A DNA stretch of 64,000 bases from Alnus glutinosa (GCF_958979055.1 NC_084894.1:22227616-22291615); one strand, 5' to 3'. Shown: positions 24,085 through 37,035, counted from the stretch's first letter. The notes: generated by a model from the letters alone, not told the origin. A program made the numbers and translations.

Positions 24085-25121
24085 GTGCGTGTGTGTTGAT
24101 TTATTTCAGTTACCTTAATTCTTCTCGGTTTTCTTGGATACTCGATCTTATGCATACAAAGAAAAGTCGTTGCAAATATTCAGACTTCAAATTTTTTTTA
24201 AGACTATATATACATTTTTGAGAATTTGATTGTTCTTGGGATGTTCTTTGAAGATACGTACGACCTTAGTTATTTTTAAGACTATTTGATGCAGTTTCTC
24301 TTATCTTCAACTATTTCCAACTTCCAAGATTTGATTAATAAAAAAAAATGTAGTAATTACGTGCATTCTTAGAATAAAACTTATCTATTAATTCTTTTGT
24401 TTTTGTCTATTGAATTCCCCCTTTTCAATGTGAATTCTTTTCCCATCGTACGTGCATGGCATGGACTGTCAAAATTTGATGTTTATATATAATATTGCAA
24501 GCATAAATCACTGTTTACATTAAAAAAAAAAATTATAATAATCATCGAGAAAAGGAGATATTTTTTTACTTCCACTCGATCGTTTGCATTTCATTTTGCA
24601 GACTAAGCCCGACAATGAAGGCAACTTTGAAGAAACAAGAATTGAGCCCCTATTATGCAAAGAAACAAGAATTGTACTTCGTATGTAAGTTAATTATAAA
24701 CCTCATAATTATGCTCGATTCTTTAACGATAAATGTTATTTATTAGACTGTGATACAATTAAGATAACATGATGTACAAATTAATGAACTCTTAATTTTT
24801 TTATTTTTTTTTTCAAGTCTTTTCTGATTCAAAAGTTGATTTTCACGGTGTAAAAACCTAGTAAAGAACGTTACTTTTCTATCAAATTAATATACATTTG
24901 GTCTGATCTAAGAATTTGTCGTGAGCAGGGATGAGCTCCTGTTTTGGAATGGACAACAGGTAGTGGCCGAAGCAAACATCGACGGCGACCCGATGTACGT
25001 TTGCTGTTGTCCACCTTTCTTGATGACAATTTGGGAAGAAATTAAAGTTGTTAGTGGCTGCTTAGTGCTCAAACAAAGTACTGTGGAATTCTGCATTCAT
25101 TTCGCCATTAATATCTTCTAG
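23907..25121 (+). CDS. Yippee-like gene Y3 (type B), lacks second zinc knuckle
   Basis: Exon 1 is 23907-24014 (36 codons; MGRLFLIQYDQTPHTKLFLC, CRTC at residues 20-23). The second exon, 24602-24680, is a fusion of exon 2 (TKPDNEGNFEE) to exon 4 (LLCKETRIVL), so intron 2, exon 3 and intron 3 are gone. The fusion is in frame and leaves a short repeat, AGAAACAAGAATTG, twice at the join. The last exon, 24913-25121, encodes FVVSRDELLFWNGQQVVAEA, then shifts frame near 25000 relative to Y6 and reads a new tail (CCCPPFLM...) to TAG. The predicted product is 131 aa with one CxxC, so a canonical Yippee fold is unlikely. It has an intact promoter. It could be an expressed variant or an early pseudogene. 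Confidence 0.55.
24024..24082 (+). repeat. (CT)n in Y3 intron 1
   Basis: Pure TC dinucleotides starting about nine bases after the splice donor. Confidence 0.9.
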
Positions 25122-25504
25122 TATATTTTTTGGAAGTTCATTTTATAGTCACCCAGTAAATTGATAGGTTTATTAATTTGCTTGTTTTTTCATTTTATAG
25201 TCACACATGATTATATATATACTCTAAGTATACATACGCAGTGGAAAATAAAGAGTTTTAGGATTATATCCGGCCATATTTGCTCAAGCAAGTTAATCAA
25301 TCTCTGAAACAAAACCTTAGAATAACAATATAATTAATAAAGAAGTATCTTTTGACCTTTGCCTACTGAATGTTGATCGTATTGATAAAATATATATATT
25401 TTATGACAACTTTCAAAACAATTGTTAGTTCACGGATATGACCACAAAACATACATCTCCACTTAATCGGACTGTTTTGATCAAGTAATTTTAAAAGTCC
25501 TTAT
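25122..25504. other. Y3 downstream flank
   Basis: Standard Yippee 3' flank (CACCCAGTAAATTG, then AT-rich). No gene seen. Confidence 0.4.
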
Positions 25505-25960
25505 TGTGTTCTATTTATATTGAGAAAACATGGTAGTTGAAGAATATTACTGTTGAGAATATGTTTCAAAGCTGACATTTTTGTCCAGCTTTACTTAATT
25601 ACCTTAAAATATCTTCATTCTTCAATCTTTAGTTCATATTCTTCATCTAACCTAAAACAAAATGCATGAGCTGTGAGGGGTTGAGGGCGTCTAGTTTGAA
25701 TCCCAGTCGTCTTGAAAAAGCTTTGACCCTAATGAATGATTGAGGGTGGCCAACCAAGACATCTAATTAAGGAGTTCTATCGTGAGAGGGAAAAAATTTT
25801 GGAGAGTGATAAGGGGGTGGGGCATTTGACACCACGCTCTATGCTATGCAAACGGGTTGGCGGGTTTATCCTCCATATACTATACTCATTCTCTTCGTCA
25901 GCATAATGCAGATTTGGTCAACAGCAACGACCATTTAGACCAATCATGGCGATAACTAAT
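25505..25960 (-). mobile_element. Ty3/gypsy gag-region relic upstream of Y4
   Basis: Matches 17905-18400 and 37126-37440 (GTTGAGGGCGTCTAGTTTGAAT, CTAATGAATGATTGAGGGTGG). It ends abruptly at GGCGATAACTAAT, where the Y4 promoter remnant begins in the middle of the palindrome. Confidence 0.5.
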
Positions 25961-26217
25961 CAGTTAAATGCAGGTGATCCCCTCCAGATTGATAATCACT
26001 AATCAGTTAAATGCTATAAATCTTATTTCTCACAATTCTCAAGCAAAGTTTCTTGAAGTACTTCTCGTAACACCTGAAGTACTTTCAGAGCTCTTTGAAA
26101 TGGGGAGGCTCTTTCTCATTCAATATGATCAAACTCCCAACACCAAGTTCTTCTTGTGCCGTACATGCCATACCCCATATTGCCTTGGCCGGAAACGGAA
26201 ACTTAGTTTTCGTGGTA

Positions 26218-26221
<4 letters not shown>

Positions 26222-26263
<42 letters not shown>
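26222..26263 (+). repeat. (CT)n in Y4 intron 1
   Basis: TC dinucleotide tract just after the splice donor. Confidence 0.9.
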
Positions 26264-26266
<3 letters not shown>

Positions 26267-26750
26267 GTGCGTGTGTTGATTTTTTTTTTTCTTTTTTCAG
26301 TTTTTCATATCAAAGAAAGTCTGCTACCTTAGTTCTTATACATACAAAGAAAAGTCGTTGCAAATATTCAAAACTATATATATTTGAGAATTTGATTGTT
26401 CTTGGGATGTTCTTTGAAGATACGTACGACGACCTTGTTATTTTTAAGACTATTTGATGCAGTTTCTGTGATCTTCAACTACATGATCAACTTCATTCCA
26501 AGATATGATAAATAAAAAAAATATATATATAAAAAATGAAGTAATTAATTACGTTGCATTCTTAGATCGAATAAAACTTATCTATTAATTCTTTTGTTTT
26601 TGTCTATTAAATATATTCCCCCTTTTCAATGTCAATTCTTTTCCCCTCGTACGTGGACTATCAAAATTTGATGTTTATATATGATATTGCATGCATAAAT
26701 CACTGTTTATAAATAATAATAATAATCTAGAAAAGGAGATATTTTTTTTT

Positions 26751-27278
26751 GGAAAAAATACACATACTCCCCTTAAATTACTGTTCCATTGTCAATGTGC
26801 TCCCTAAACTATTAATTGCGTCAATGTCCCCCATTAAACTACTAAAATATGTCAATGTTCCCCTAAAGTCAACTAAAAAGAAAAAGTAACCCTAGAAAAG
26901 TTTCAAAATGGCAAATATATCCTTATAAACTCAAGAAAAAAAAAATTGAAAGATTGAAAAAAAAAATACTTTTAAAAAAAATGAGAAAAATAAAAATCTA
27001 AGAGGGTGCCTCAAACTGAAAATTATATAAAACAAAATAAAAAAAATAAACGAAGTTTAAAAAAAAAATGAAAAATCTTGGTTTTTTATTTTTATTTAAA
27101 ATAGTCTTTAGTTTTTTTTTATTTTGTTTTATAATTTTATGAAGTGTATTTTTGTCATTGTAGAGCATATTGACATTGTTTAATAGTTTAAGAAGAGATA
27201 TTGACACAATTAATAATTTGAAAAGCACATTAATAACAATTAGATGATAATTTAAACAGTATATGTGTACTTTTCTCT
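26751..27278. mobile_element. Mutator-like MITE in Y4 intron 1
   Basis: A 528-bp element with long imperfect TIRs: GGAAAAAATACACATACTCC at the left and the complement-like GTATATGTGTACTTTTCTC at the right, continuing for about 90 bp (left AATTGCGTCAATGTCCC, right GATATTGACACAATTAAT). It is flanked on both sides by A followed by nine T (26741-26750, 27279-27288), a 9-10 bp duplication. Absent from introns 1 of Y3 and Y6. Confidence 0.65.
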
Positions 27279-28070
27279 ATTTTTTTTTACTTGGAATCGT
27301 TTGCATTTCATTTTGCAGACTAAACCCGACAATGAAGGGTACTTTAAAAAAGCGTAAGATATTATTCAAACTTCATTCATTACTGCATTTGCATTTATTA
27401 TTAATTATATATTCTTCTTCTTATTATTATTATTTTTTATATTTTTGACCTGTGTGTTTGAGATCGATGTAGTGTGAACCTGGTGATTGACGGTCCGGAA
27501 CATTATCGGAGGGTTGATATTAATTTACACAGAGGCAGATGTGATTTGCAACAAATGCTTGGGGCACTTGGGCTGGAAATATGTAAAAATCCCTATTTAA
27601 TTTTCTTTACAGATTTCTTTCTGATCACCACTCAACTCCTCACTGATTCTTTATCTTCAGGTTGAAGATTTTAATGAGCCCCAATTATGCAAAGAAACAA
27701 GAATTGTACTTCGTATGTAAGTTAATCCTAAACCTCATAATTATGCTCTATTCTTCGAAGATAAATGTTATTTATTAGATTGTTATAAATTAATTAAAAT
27801 AATTATGTGATATACAAATTAACGGTACAATAAACTCTTTATTTTATTTTATTTTATTTTTATAAGTCTTTTCGGATTCAAAAGTAGATTTTCACGGTGT
27901 AACAACCTAGTAAATAACGTTACTTTTCTATCAAATTAATATGCATTTGGTCTGATCCAAGAATTGTCGTGAGCAGAGATAAGCTCCTGTTTTGGAATGG
28001 AGAACAGGTAGTAATGGCCGATGCAAACATCGACGGCGACCCCTTGTTTGCTGTTGTCTACCTTTCTTGA

Positions 28071-28912
28071 TGACAATTTGGGAAGAAAGTTGTTAATGGC
28101 TGTCTAGTGCTCAAACAAAGTACTGTGGAATTCTGCATTCATTTCGCCATTAATATCTTCTAGTATATTGTTTTGGAAGTTCATTTTATAGTCACCCAGT
28201 AAATTGAGAGGTTTATTAATTTGCTTGTTTTCTCTTTTTAAATCTTTTTACTGCAAGCATAAACACATGAATATATATATATATGCTCTAAGTATATGTA
28301 CGCAGCAGAAAAGAAAGAGTTTTAAGGATTACATTCGGTCATGTTTGCTCAAGCGAATTAATCAATAAATCTTTGAAACAAAATCTTAGAATAAAAATAT
28401 AATTAATAAAGAGAAATATCTTTATCTACGCATACTGAATGTTGTATTGATGGCCGGAATACATATTTTTTATGGCACAACTTTCAAAATAATTGTTGGT
28501 TCACGGATATGACCAAAAAAATACCTCCCCACGTAATTGGACAATTTTGAGTAATTTTAAAAGTCTTTTTAGTGTTCTTCCAGTATCCCTTAAAAAATGA
28601 AATGGTTTTTAAAATCACAATTTGATCAAAATTTAATAATGATCAATCATAAGCTCAATGATAATTTTAAAAGTTACATCATTATTGGAAAGACAAAAGA
28701 TGGACTTCTAGCATTACTCGGTAAGAGTAATTTTAGAAGTCCTTCTACTGTTCCTCTGATGTTCCTTTAATAATGATATGGCTTTTAAAATTATCATTGG
28801 GCTTATGATTTATCATTATTTAATTTTGATCAAATAATAATTTTAAAAGCCACCTCATTTTTAGAAGAACTTCTAGAATTAAAATCACCATGTCTTCTTT
28901 AAGTTCTCTTAT
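28071..28912. other. Y4 downstream flank with fold-back repeats
   Basis: Standard Yippee 3' flank, followed from about 28550 to 28890 by the fold-back pair. No gene. Confidence 0.45.
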
Positions 28913-29545
28913 GCTCCATTTGTTTAGGCGTAAAATATTTTCTAGCAAATATTTCCAGTATTTTCCAGTGTTAGGTGCAAGCAAAAATGATGGTCAACAT
29001 TAATCATTTTCAGGTTAACTGAAAAAGCTTCTTTAATATTTGAAAAACAATATACAGTTTTAAAAACCGTAAATCGTTTTCTGAATTTAAACTCTTCATT
29101 TTTGCACTCACGTTTAGGAGAATTTGTCACCACCAAACATTGGAGTTTGTTGGCTGCCCGAATTTGAGCCCAAGGTTTCCGGATTTTGGGATTCGGGCAT
29201 TGGAATCCGGCGTCTAGTTTTGCCAGAAATTGCAGAGACAGTGGCCGGAATCTTGCCATTTGCACCGGATTCCGGCTACCGTAGCCGAAATCTGGCAATA
29301 GTAGCTAGATTCTGACGAATCTAGCCAGAATTTTGCCGGTCGGCCATGAAATCTGGCCACTGCTACCGGATTCCGGCCACAATAGCTGGATTTTCGTCAT
29401 TGGTGGTTTTTCACCTTTTATAATTTTTTCGTATGAGCCGAACATTGAAAATTATTTTCAAGAAAATTATTTTTTTTCTAAAAAATAACTTCGTTAAAAA
29501 TATTTTACAACGAAAAATATTTTACGTCCATACAAATGAAACTTT
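28913..29545. mobile_element. Non-autonomous TIR element, copy F4
   Basis: Same element as 9355-9985: left CATTTGTTTAGGCGTAAAAT, right AATATTTTACGTCCATACAA, with GGATTCCGGC-type repeats inside. Confidence 0.5.
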
Positions 29546-30160
29546 AAATTGATTTGACTTTTAAAATATTTATAGAGATCAAAATTTAATAATAATTTAT
29601 AACACATTTAATAGTTATTTTAAAAGCAATGGCAATTTTGGAATGAGTAAAAAAGAACATGATTTCTTTTAGTATTTACGAAAGACGAAATTACAAGATA
29701 CCAAAATCTGAGCTGACTGGATTCCAGCGAACATGGCCAGGTTCCGTCTTCGGATTCCAGAGACATTGACCGAATGTTGTCGGATTTCGGTACTGGCAAG
29801 ATTCCGATGATGGTCGATTGCTTGAACATGAAGGTCGACTGTGTCGTTTAAAAATGGGTTGAATGCGTCTAGCGTCTTCGAAAAATGATTTATGTTTTTA
29901 AAAAGCGTAAATCATTTTCTGAAATTTACTAAGCACTTTTTGTCAAACAGAAATCATTTTTCGGTTGACTGTTATTTTCGCCCCTACCAAACACCAAAAA
30001 ATATCGAAATAATTTTTTAAAAATCATTTTATGCCGAAACAAACGGAGCATTAAATCAGACCGGTTTTCCTGGTTTTGCAATATTTCTCCGTTCTTTTTT
30101 CTTTTCGGCGAAATTGAAAACCTCATATACGAAGAGGGAAAAATTCTTGTCAAAAATAAA
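29546..30160. other. Composite repeat DNA before RRM gene A
   Basis: A partial, inverted copy of the F element arm (about 29880-30055: AAATCATTTTATGCCGAAAC) is preceded by 180 bp of related GGATTCCAG-like sequence that is absent from the equivalent place at 51150. No gene. Confidence 0.4.
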
Positions 30161-30250
30161 AGAGGGAGAAGAAAACGGTGTGCCCGTTAAACGCTAAGTA
30201 GTCGTTTGCATAATAAACGCCTCCGTGAAGAACACCCATTTAGAACTGAG

Positions 30251-30287
30251 ATGGCTAAAAGATTCAACTCGCAGCTATTCGTCAGCA

Positions 30288-30323
<36 letters not shown>

Positions 30324-32814
30324 GCATGTAAATGGGTTTTTGTTTAGAGCCGTGGTTTTTTATTCTTGCTTTTCTGCTCAGGAATATCATTTTACACCAC
30401 AAATGAACAACTGAAGAGGTTGTTTTCGCCATTTGGGGTAGTTACAGAAGGTATGCTTTATTCATCACGCTTTCTGGGGTTTTTTATTTTTATTTTTATT
30501 GGTTTTAATTCTTATGGTTTGTAAATAATTGATGGGTTTTTTTTGCTTTGGGATTGTTTAATTTGCGTCTGTAGCTAGGCTAGTTAAAGACCCAAGAACC
30601 GAAAGACCCAAAGGTTTTGGTTTTGTCACATACGAATCAGAGGCTGAGGCTCAGAAGGCTTTGAAGGCCATGAATGGCAGGGTATTCTCTCTCTCTTCCC
30701 TGAAAATCTACTGTAGATTCTCTGTTTAATTTACTAAGCAAATTATATTCATATTATTGATAAAATGTAACATCTATTAGTAAATCCGAAAAAGGGAATT
30801 TACTTGAGTTATAAATTTATTGATTATCCAACTGGTTTTCTTTAGTAATTAATGGTCTTTATTGTTCATAGTTTAGCGGAAGATGAAGCATATAAAGATC
30901 AATGGTCCATAGATTCTTAAGAAGTTGAAACACATTGTTAAGTTGCCATCACGAAATCAAGTTTAACTTTCTTTGAAGTATCTATGTAATGATTTGGCTA
31001 AATCGATTGCAGCAATTGTTCTAGTGTAATACCTAAGAATTTCAGTCAAGATTAGCATTTGAGTTAAGATTAGCTATGGAGGGGTTTTTCAATCACTGTA
31101 GACTGTTCAATATCTGGATTAAATACCAGAACTTATTCGTATTTGTTTAGAGTTTTAAAGGTTCATATAACGTTGTATTAGTCGTTTTCTCCTACCAGAG
31201 TGGACAGTAACTGTGGTACGAGCCCAGGGAAAACATGCATCATTCCACTTTGAGTACATTTTCAATTCATTTAGTTAGTTAAGAAGAGCGACAACTTTAT
31301 AGTGTTAGGAATTGTTTTTCTCCATACGAAGTATTTGCCCTCATTTCTTTCTATCAGTGAATTATCATCATCCAAAATTGTTACTGAGTTGAGTTTACAT
31401 GCCACAGAAGGGGAAAACAAAATCAAGCTTACCTTGTAAGCCCAACAAATCAACTTAAATTTTATGTTCTTAAAGTTTTGCAGTGACAATAGCTAAGTGG
31501 AAACCATTAGCAGAAGAAGGTTACCAAGAAACTCAAGAGAGAAAACATATCTGTCAGAACCTACTGGTTTAAGGTAGTGGTTTTTCCATTCTTCTGTTAA
31601 TAATAGTCATTGGGTAACAGGCTAGAGAGAAGTGGTGAATCAGTTCTTCCTTCACAAGGCTAATTTTTTCCTTTTTTTTGGTTTTCATTATAATCTACGG
31701 ATACATCTCTGATGAAATCCCTGCAGAGGGTGGTGATTGTACGTTTGCTTTCTAGTTATTGATTGTAGAAGGCAAGAGATCATTATGCTTTAGAAAATAT
31801 AACATTAGTATGCAATAGCTTTTATCCAAAATCTTGAATCATTCTTAACAATGTAATGATGTTGCAATATCATTGCATCATATTTATTCATGTAATAATA
31901 GAAGTAAAAATAAAATGAATCTTTAATCTTTTTCAGTTTTGCATGTTACTTTTTTTTGTGAGTGTAATCATTAATTGATATGTAACATTCAGAGGTTTGT
32001 TTTGCGCTTCTTTTGTTTGTTTGTGTTTGATGGAAACAATCTTTCTATAAGGAACTAAGATCATTACTTCAATCTGTGCGTTGTGAAAACTGATAACCCT
32101 CTCTCTGTGAAGAAATTTCTGAGTGTGGCATGCTTTAACAGGGATAACATCAGACTAAAACAGCTTTTTCATCTCATATATTTTGTCCAGAATAAAAGAA
32201 AAAAAACCCTGTACTTTTGCAGGATATTTTTAGTTTTCTTTCTTGTCAGTCTATATGGCAACAAGTTGGGTCTTCAACCCTCTCCCAAGATATGCTGTCA
32301 AAAACTCAAATTGCATTAAGATTGCTGTGTTTTGTGGTTGATTTATAGAGCTAATGTTTTTCAAAGCACCTGCTTGATGCGGACATCTTGTTATTTTATT
32401 TATTTATTTATTTGTTTGGGTTGTAATAATGGGCTTCAATTATAGCCTTTATTTGTTTTAGTTATTTAGCCCACTCATAACCCTTCTAGGGTTTAATTAG
32501 GGTTGCTATTTTTACTATTTAAACATTGTTTACTGGAGATTAAGGCAATTTTTGAAGCATATTGAATAATTGAGCGTGCGCCGCCATGTTTCCTCTCTAT
32601 TTTCTCTCATTCAGCTTTCTTCTTTCTTTCTTTCTTAATTCCTGCTTCTTCTTCCTCTTGAATTCTTGCTCTATTTCTCCGATTAATCACTCTACATCAC
32701 TGCTGCTCCTATTTATTCGACTTTTGTGTTTATACTTTCTTACAGATAATTGATGGGAGGCTGATTTTTGTTGAAATTGCAAAGACAGGGGGAGTTGAAG
32801 GTTCCACTTCTTGA
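30251..32814 (+). CDS. Single-RRM RNA-binding protein, copy A
   Basis: Four exons: 30251-30287, 30382-30450, 30575-30681 and 32746-32814, all with GT-AG borders and consistent phases, give 93 aa. The product is essentially one RRM: RNP2-like LFVSRI at about residues 9-14 and RNP1 KGFGFVTY at about 48-55, then AQKALKAMNGR and GRLIFVEIAKTGG. Single-RRM proteins of this size bind RNA and resemble the small/organelle RRM group of plants, but this one has no evident transit peptide, so location is open. Intron 3 is about 2 kb; intron 1 starts with a (CT)n tract. I saw no exon difference from copy B. It follows the Yippee type-B unit and faces the minus-strand RRM gene in copy B. Confidence 0.85.
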
Positions 32815-35671
32815 TGAGAAGGCTCATTTTAATGTTCCATATAGATTTCTGTATAGAAAATTGCCTTTGGGATTCAGTGTTGGATGACAAATAACATATT
32901 GTTTCAAGTAGTTTCTAACCCCGCCCCTAGTCTATAAAAATGACATGCGTTCTTTTACATGTGAGAACCACATTGCTTTTTTAAATTGCAGGGACAAAGT
33001 TGAAAGAAATTTTATTAAAAATGCATTTGCTCTTCCAACTTTGCCATTGCAATTAAAAAAAGCATGTGTTTCTCACATATAAAATAACACGCAACATTTT
33101 TATAGACTAGATTGGAGGAGGTTGGAGGAAAACTCTATCCTTAAAATAGTGTATGTATGTAGTAGAGCTTAAGTTCAAGTATGCTCATTTCATTATTAAT
33201 CTTAATGCATTTTATTGATGTTGCTTTCCGAGTATTTGGTAAATGATATTATGAAATCTATCATTTGTTTTGTTGGTATTCCGTTTGTTAATGCTGTTTA
33301 GAAGGTGTTTTTTGTTTTTTGTTAGAAAAAAAAAAAAATTTTATGTGATACAAATGTGAAAGTAATTTTGAGCGTTCTGTGAGTATTTTGTGTTTTGAGT
33401 TGTTTGTTAATGTTTTTTTGTTTTGAAAAGAGAAAATAAAAGGAAAAATGAAAAAGCATTATCAAACAAAGCTGCGAGTCTTTAATGCAATTGGGTGTGC
33501 AAAGGATTGAAGAAAGTATACTTCAAATAAAACAAAAAGTTAGAACCATAACATCCAGTAAGTAAACACTACCAAATATTCTGATTCTTATGACTTCCAA
33601 AAAGTAAATTGCTGATCTAATAGTTGCTTATGTGGTTCCGTCAAGTTAAACTGAGTTCAAGAGGAACAACTTTTCTACACTTGCACGCTTATTTGTAAGT
33701 TGAAGGGAGAGATGTTGTTCGGGATTCTGGATGATTTTGGGAGCTTAAGGCAGTAAACCAAGGAAAAAGCAGGGCAAAAATTTCTTGAGTGTAGGTAGGG
33801 CTGTGAAGAATTCAATTCAACCACCTCTTATGCACACCCCCTAATTGAAAGTAAGAAAGTACTTTTCTCCCTTCTATATTGTTGGTTCTTGATTTTGTTT
33901 TGGAATCTTTTAAAATGTTGTCACCTTGAAAAATCATTGGACACAACTTTAATTTTCTTAATCTACCCTCTATTTGTTTGAAAAGTCAATTTTTTTCTTT
34001 TTTCTTTTTTTCTTTTTTTTTTTAAAAAAAATGTGTTTCTTTCAACTCGAAAGACAACACATTAAATAATGTTCCTTTAAATAAGACCATTTTGTGTATC
34101 TACTACTATTAGGCAAATCTCAGACCCGTGAAAACACCTCCTTCACACGGATAATGCTATACTCCATATCAGGCATTAAATAATGTTCCTTTAATGTTTT
34201 GGGCATGTTTGTTCAGGCTAATATTCTCGATAATTACCCATCTAGAGGATATGGTCAAATCAAGGTTAGTATATGAACACATGTATAAAGATCCTCGAAA
34301 TTCCTACAAGTTTAAACACTTTTTTTCCAATCTTTACTTGATTCAGAGACACCAACTCTTGCTACCTTTCAGACTCTGATTTGCCACCACTCCAATGTCC
34401 CTGCTGAAATAAGCAACAAGTTTCCATTCACCACTCTAACAATGAATATAGTAGCAAAAGGGAAGTCCTCAACCCAAAAATATCATATATTACGTTTCTA
34501 ATATTAAAGCCCCAAAGAAACTTTAAGCTTGCTCAGCTCTTCAGTTCAGAAGATAATTTGGCTACGTCTGGCTTTAGAGAAAAACTAATTCAATAAAGCA
34601 TCCAATAACATGTGTAAACGGGTGACAGAATTCGACGCTTCAAATTTTACAATCCTCAAAAAATGAAAGAAAAGCATCCCCCTTTCTGTTTTACTTGAAG
34701 TATACTGCCTTTAGGAAAGACTGAAAGAGGTTCTTAAGATTTTGTAACACAGGATTCAACAGCATGCAAAACTGAAGATAATAGCATCCAGTTTCTCATT
34801 TCCTGCTAAAACAGATGAAGCGTCGGAGATGTAACTGTGAGATGGTGGGATGATCACGGCTTACGCCGCTTACCTACATATAGATACACACATGAGGTGA
34901 AACAAAAGAAATAATATGCTCCCATCTCCTTTCCAGCCACCAATATGATAATAATAATAATAAAAAGATTCCCATAGATCAAACAATATCACCAATTTTA
35001 ACAATTTGCGTGGGTCTGTGAAGAAGAACAAACGATGTCATGAACTGAATGCAGCCCAAGATTTCATCCTTGTAGGCATCAACTGAATGGCCAGAGAAGT
35101 AAGGTCACCTCTTGGAGGTAGGCACATGAACTCTGCAAAATGCAGGCTATACCCTGCTCGGCATTTTACTCATAATGACACAACATTGAGTTGGTGACCC
35201 AAATTTTCTAACAGGTGTGACTTGCAGATGAGATGGTGAGGATTGCCTTAAGAAAACATGAAAGCTGTTTGATAGAAAGTAACAGTGCACATTTGATACC
35301 CTTTAATGCATAAAAATTACCTATCCGGCAGGTGAGATTGTTTCCAATTTCATCAAGTAAACTGCCATGGCAAGAAATCTTGGAGGAACAGATTTAAGTA
35401 CAGAGCCAAAGCACATACAACTTATTAAGACACTGCAGATATTCAGCAAGACACCAAGCCAATCCCGGATATTCAGCAAGATACACCAGCTCATGAGATA
35501 AACTTCACAAGGCAAGATTCTGCCAGTAAAGACATGCACAGCATGGAACCATGCAAAGAAGGAAACGGATGCAGCAATCAAGCCATAACCACGGCAAGTT
35601 TCTCTACAAGGCAATCAGCAAACACTGCATACGGAATGACAGAAATATTGCACAATTAATAGCCCTCAATC
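32815..35671. other. Non-coding region downstream of RRM A
   Basis: No confident gene. Highly similar to 53905-57074. It includes a minus-strand open frame of 97 codons (35321-35614) preserved in the other copy, but everything in this block is preserved, and no domain is recognisable. A short direct repeat (GATATTCAGCAAGA twice) lies near 35430-35480. Confidence 0.4.
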
Positions 35672-37034
35672 TGTGGGATTGTTTTGTAACGAATCACTCA
35701 TAACTTGTGTATATATAGAATCCTACACCTATTGTAACATCATCAAGAAAATACGGAGAAATTCAAACACATTTTATTGTCTCTTTATGGTATCAGAGCC
35801 TTTTTAAGACTCAAGTCTCCTTTTTTTTTCCCGATCCTGCTCAACTATGGCCGCCTCCCCTACCAATTCCACCACTGCCTCACCTGCTGCACCCTCATCC
35901 TCCACCATCACGTTCTCTCTAGCCTCCTTCTTCAATAACCTTCCTCACCGTGTTACTGCTCAACTCATGCGCGACAATTATCTCACATGGCAATGGCAAA
36001 TGGTCACCTATCCCAAAGGCCAAAATGCATATGGGTTTGTTGAAGGCACTATCCTTCCACCCCCCACAGACCATTCCCAACCCCACCCCATCAGACGATT
36101 CTCCTGCAACCATGGCCAACCCAGCCTTCCTCACATGGCTTAAACAAGACCAAATGGTCCTCAGCACCCTCGTGTCCACTATCTCCGAGAGTCTTATCTC
36201 TCAGGTCATTGGCTATTCCACCTCAAGTGAAGTCTGGAATGCCCTCGAATGCATGTGCCCATCCCAATCTCGGGCCCGGATCATGCAAGTCCATTATCAA
36301 CTAGCTACACTCAAAACGGGAGGCTCCTCTGTGATTGAATATTTTCAAAAGTTCAAAGCACTTGATACACTAGCTGCTGCCGGCCAACCACTCAATGATT
36401 TTGAGTTGGTCTAATTTCTACTTGCTGGCTTGGGATCTGAATTTGATCCGTTTGTCACCTCTGTCACCACCCGAGTAGACCCAATGTCCATTGAAGAGTT
36501 ATATGCTCACCTCTTGACACATAAAATGCGCCTGGAACACAACTCCACGGCTGCTGAGGCTGTATTTCCATATGCAAATGTGGCTACTGCCCATCCCTTC
36601 TCTCCTAAAAATAAGGGACCCTACCAAGGTTCATCTCAATCTAGTGGACCCTCTTGTGGAGGATCACACAACAAAGGCTACAATTTTCACAACCGGTCTC
36701 CTACAACCCGTGGGCATTTTGGTCGTGGCAGAGGATCTACATCCTCCCATTCCTCTAATAGCCTTCCTCTACGCCATGTATGCCAAGTCTGCAACAAATC
36801 TGGCCATACTGCTCTTAGGTGCTATCACAGGTTTGACTACTCCTTTCAACATGAAAATTCACCTAACATGCAGGCCTTCACTACTTTGGCATGCCCACCC
36901 ACCAGTCGTACCCGGACAATGGTGCTACAAACCATGTCACTGGAGACCTAGCAAATCTCAACCTTCATTTAGATGGCTACACAGGCAAGGATCAGCTGCA
37001 TGTCAGCAATGGACAAGGACTACCTATTAGCCAC
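35672..37034 (+). mobile_element. Truncated copia derivative (gag and protease start), copy A
   Basis: 5' LTR-like 35672-35787 (from TGTGGGATTG to GTCTCTTTA; the left edge may lie further out), then primer site TGGTATCAGAGCC at 35788. Gag follows, then a protease motif written DNGATNHVTGDL instead of D(S/T)GA. There is no integrase, reverse transcriptase or RNase H. In this copy the element is cut at about 37034 and joined to a LINE scrap; copy B keeps a 3' LTR. Confidence 0.75.
35847..36951 (+). pseudogene. copia-type gag, copy A
   Basis: Begins MAASPTNSTTASPAAPSS; contains LMRDNYLTWQWQM, ISESLISQVIGYSTSSEVW and RIMQVHYQLATLKTG (UBN2-type gag). A Gly/Ser-rich stretch with a knuckle CQVCNKSGHTALRCYH follows. 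A frameshift in a C run near 36060 and a stop at about 36413 break it; both are shared with copy B. Confidence 0.8.
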
Positions 37035-37035
37035 A

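Larger units (their letters stand above)
26100..28070 (+). pseudogene. Yippee-like gene Y4 (type B), frameshifted
   Basis: Exon-like blocks lie at 26100-26214, 27319-27353, 27473-27582, 27661-27712 and 27962-28070. Exon 1 has an extra C after CRTCHT and a further 6-bp insertion (net +7). Exon 3 has net +4 after RRV, exon 5 has lost one T in AATTTGTCG, and TAATGG is inserted later. The frames are not restored, so no Yippee protein can be made. Intron 1 carries a 528-bp inverted-repeat element. Only the right half of the palindrome remains in the promoter, though TATAAAT (about 26015) persists. Confidence 0.75.

Noticed and set aside
31271..32890. Short frames inside RRM intron 3
   Set aside because: Intronic, no motif, and present in copy B only because the block is duplicated.
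35321..35614. 97-codon minus-strand frame conserved at 56724-57017
   Set aside because: Conservation is explained by the recent segmental duplication. No domain and no splice partners were found, and the frame contains a small internal repeat.
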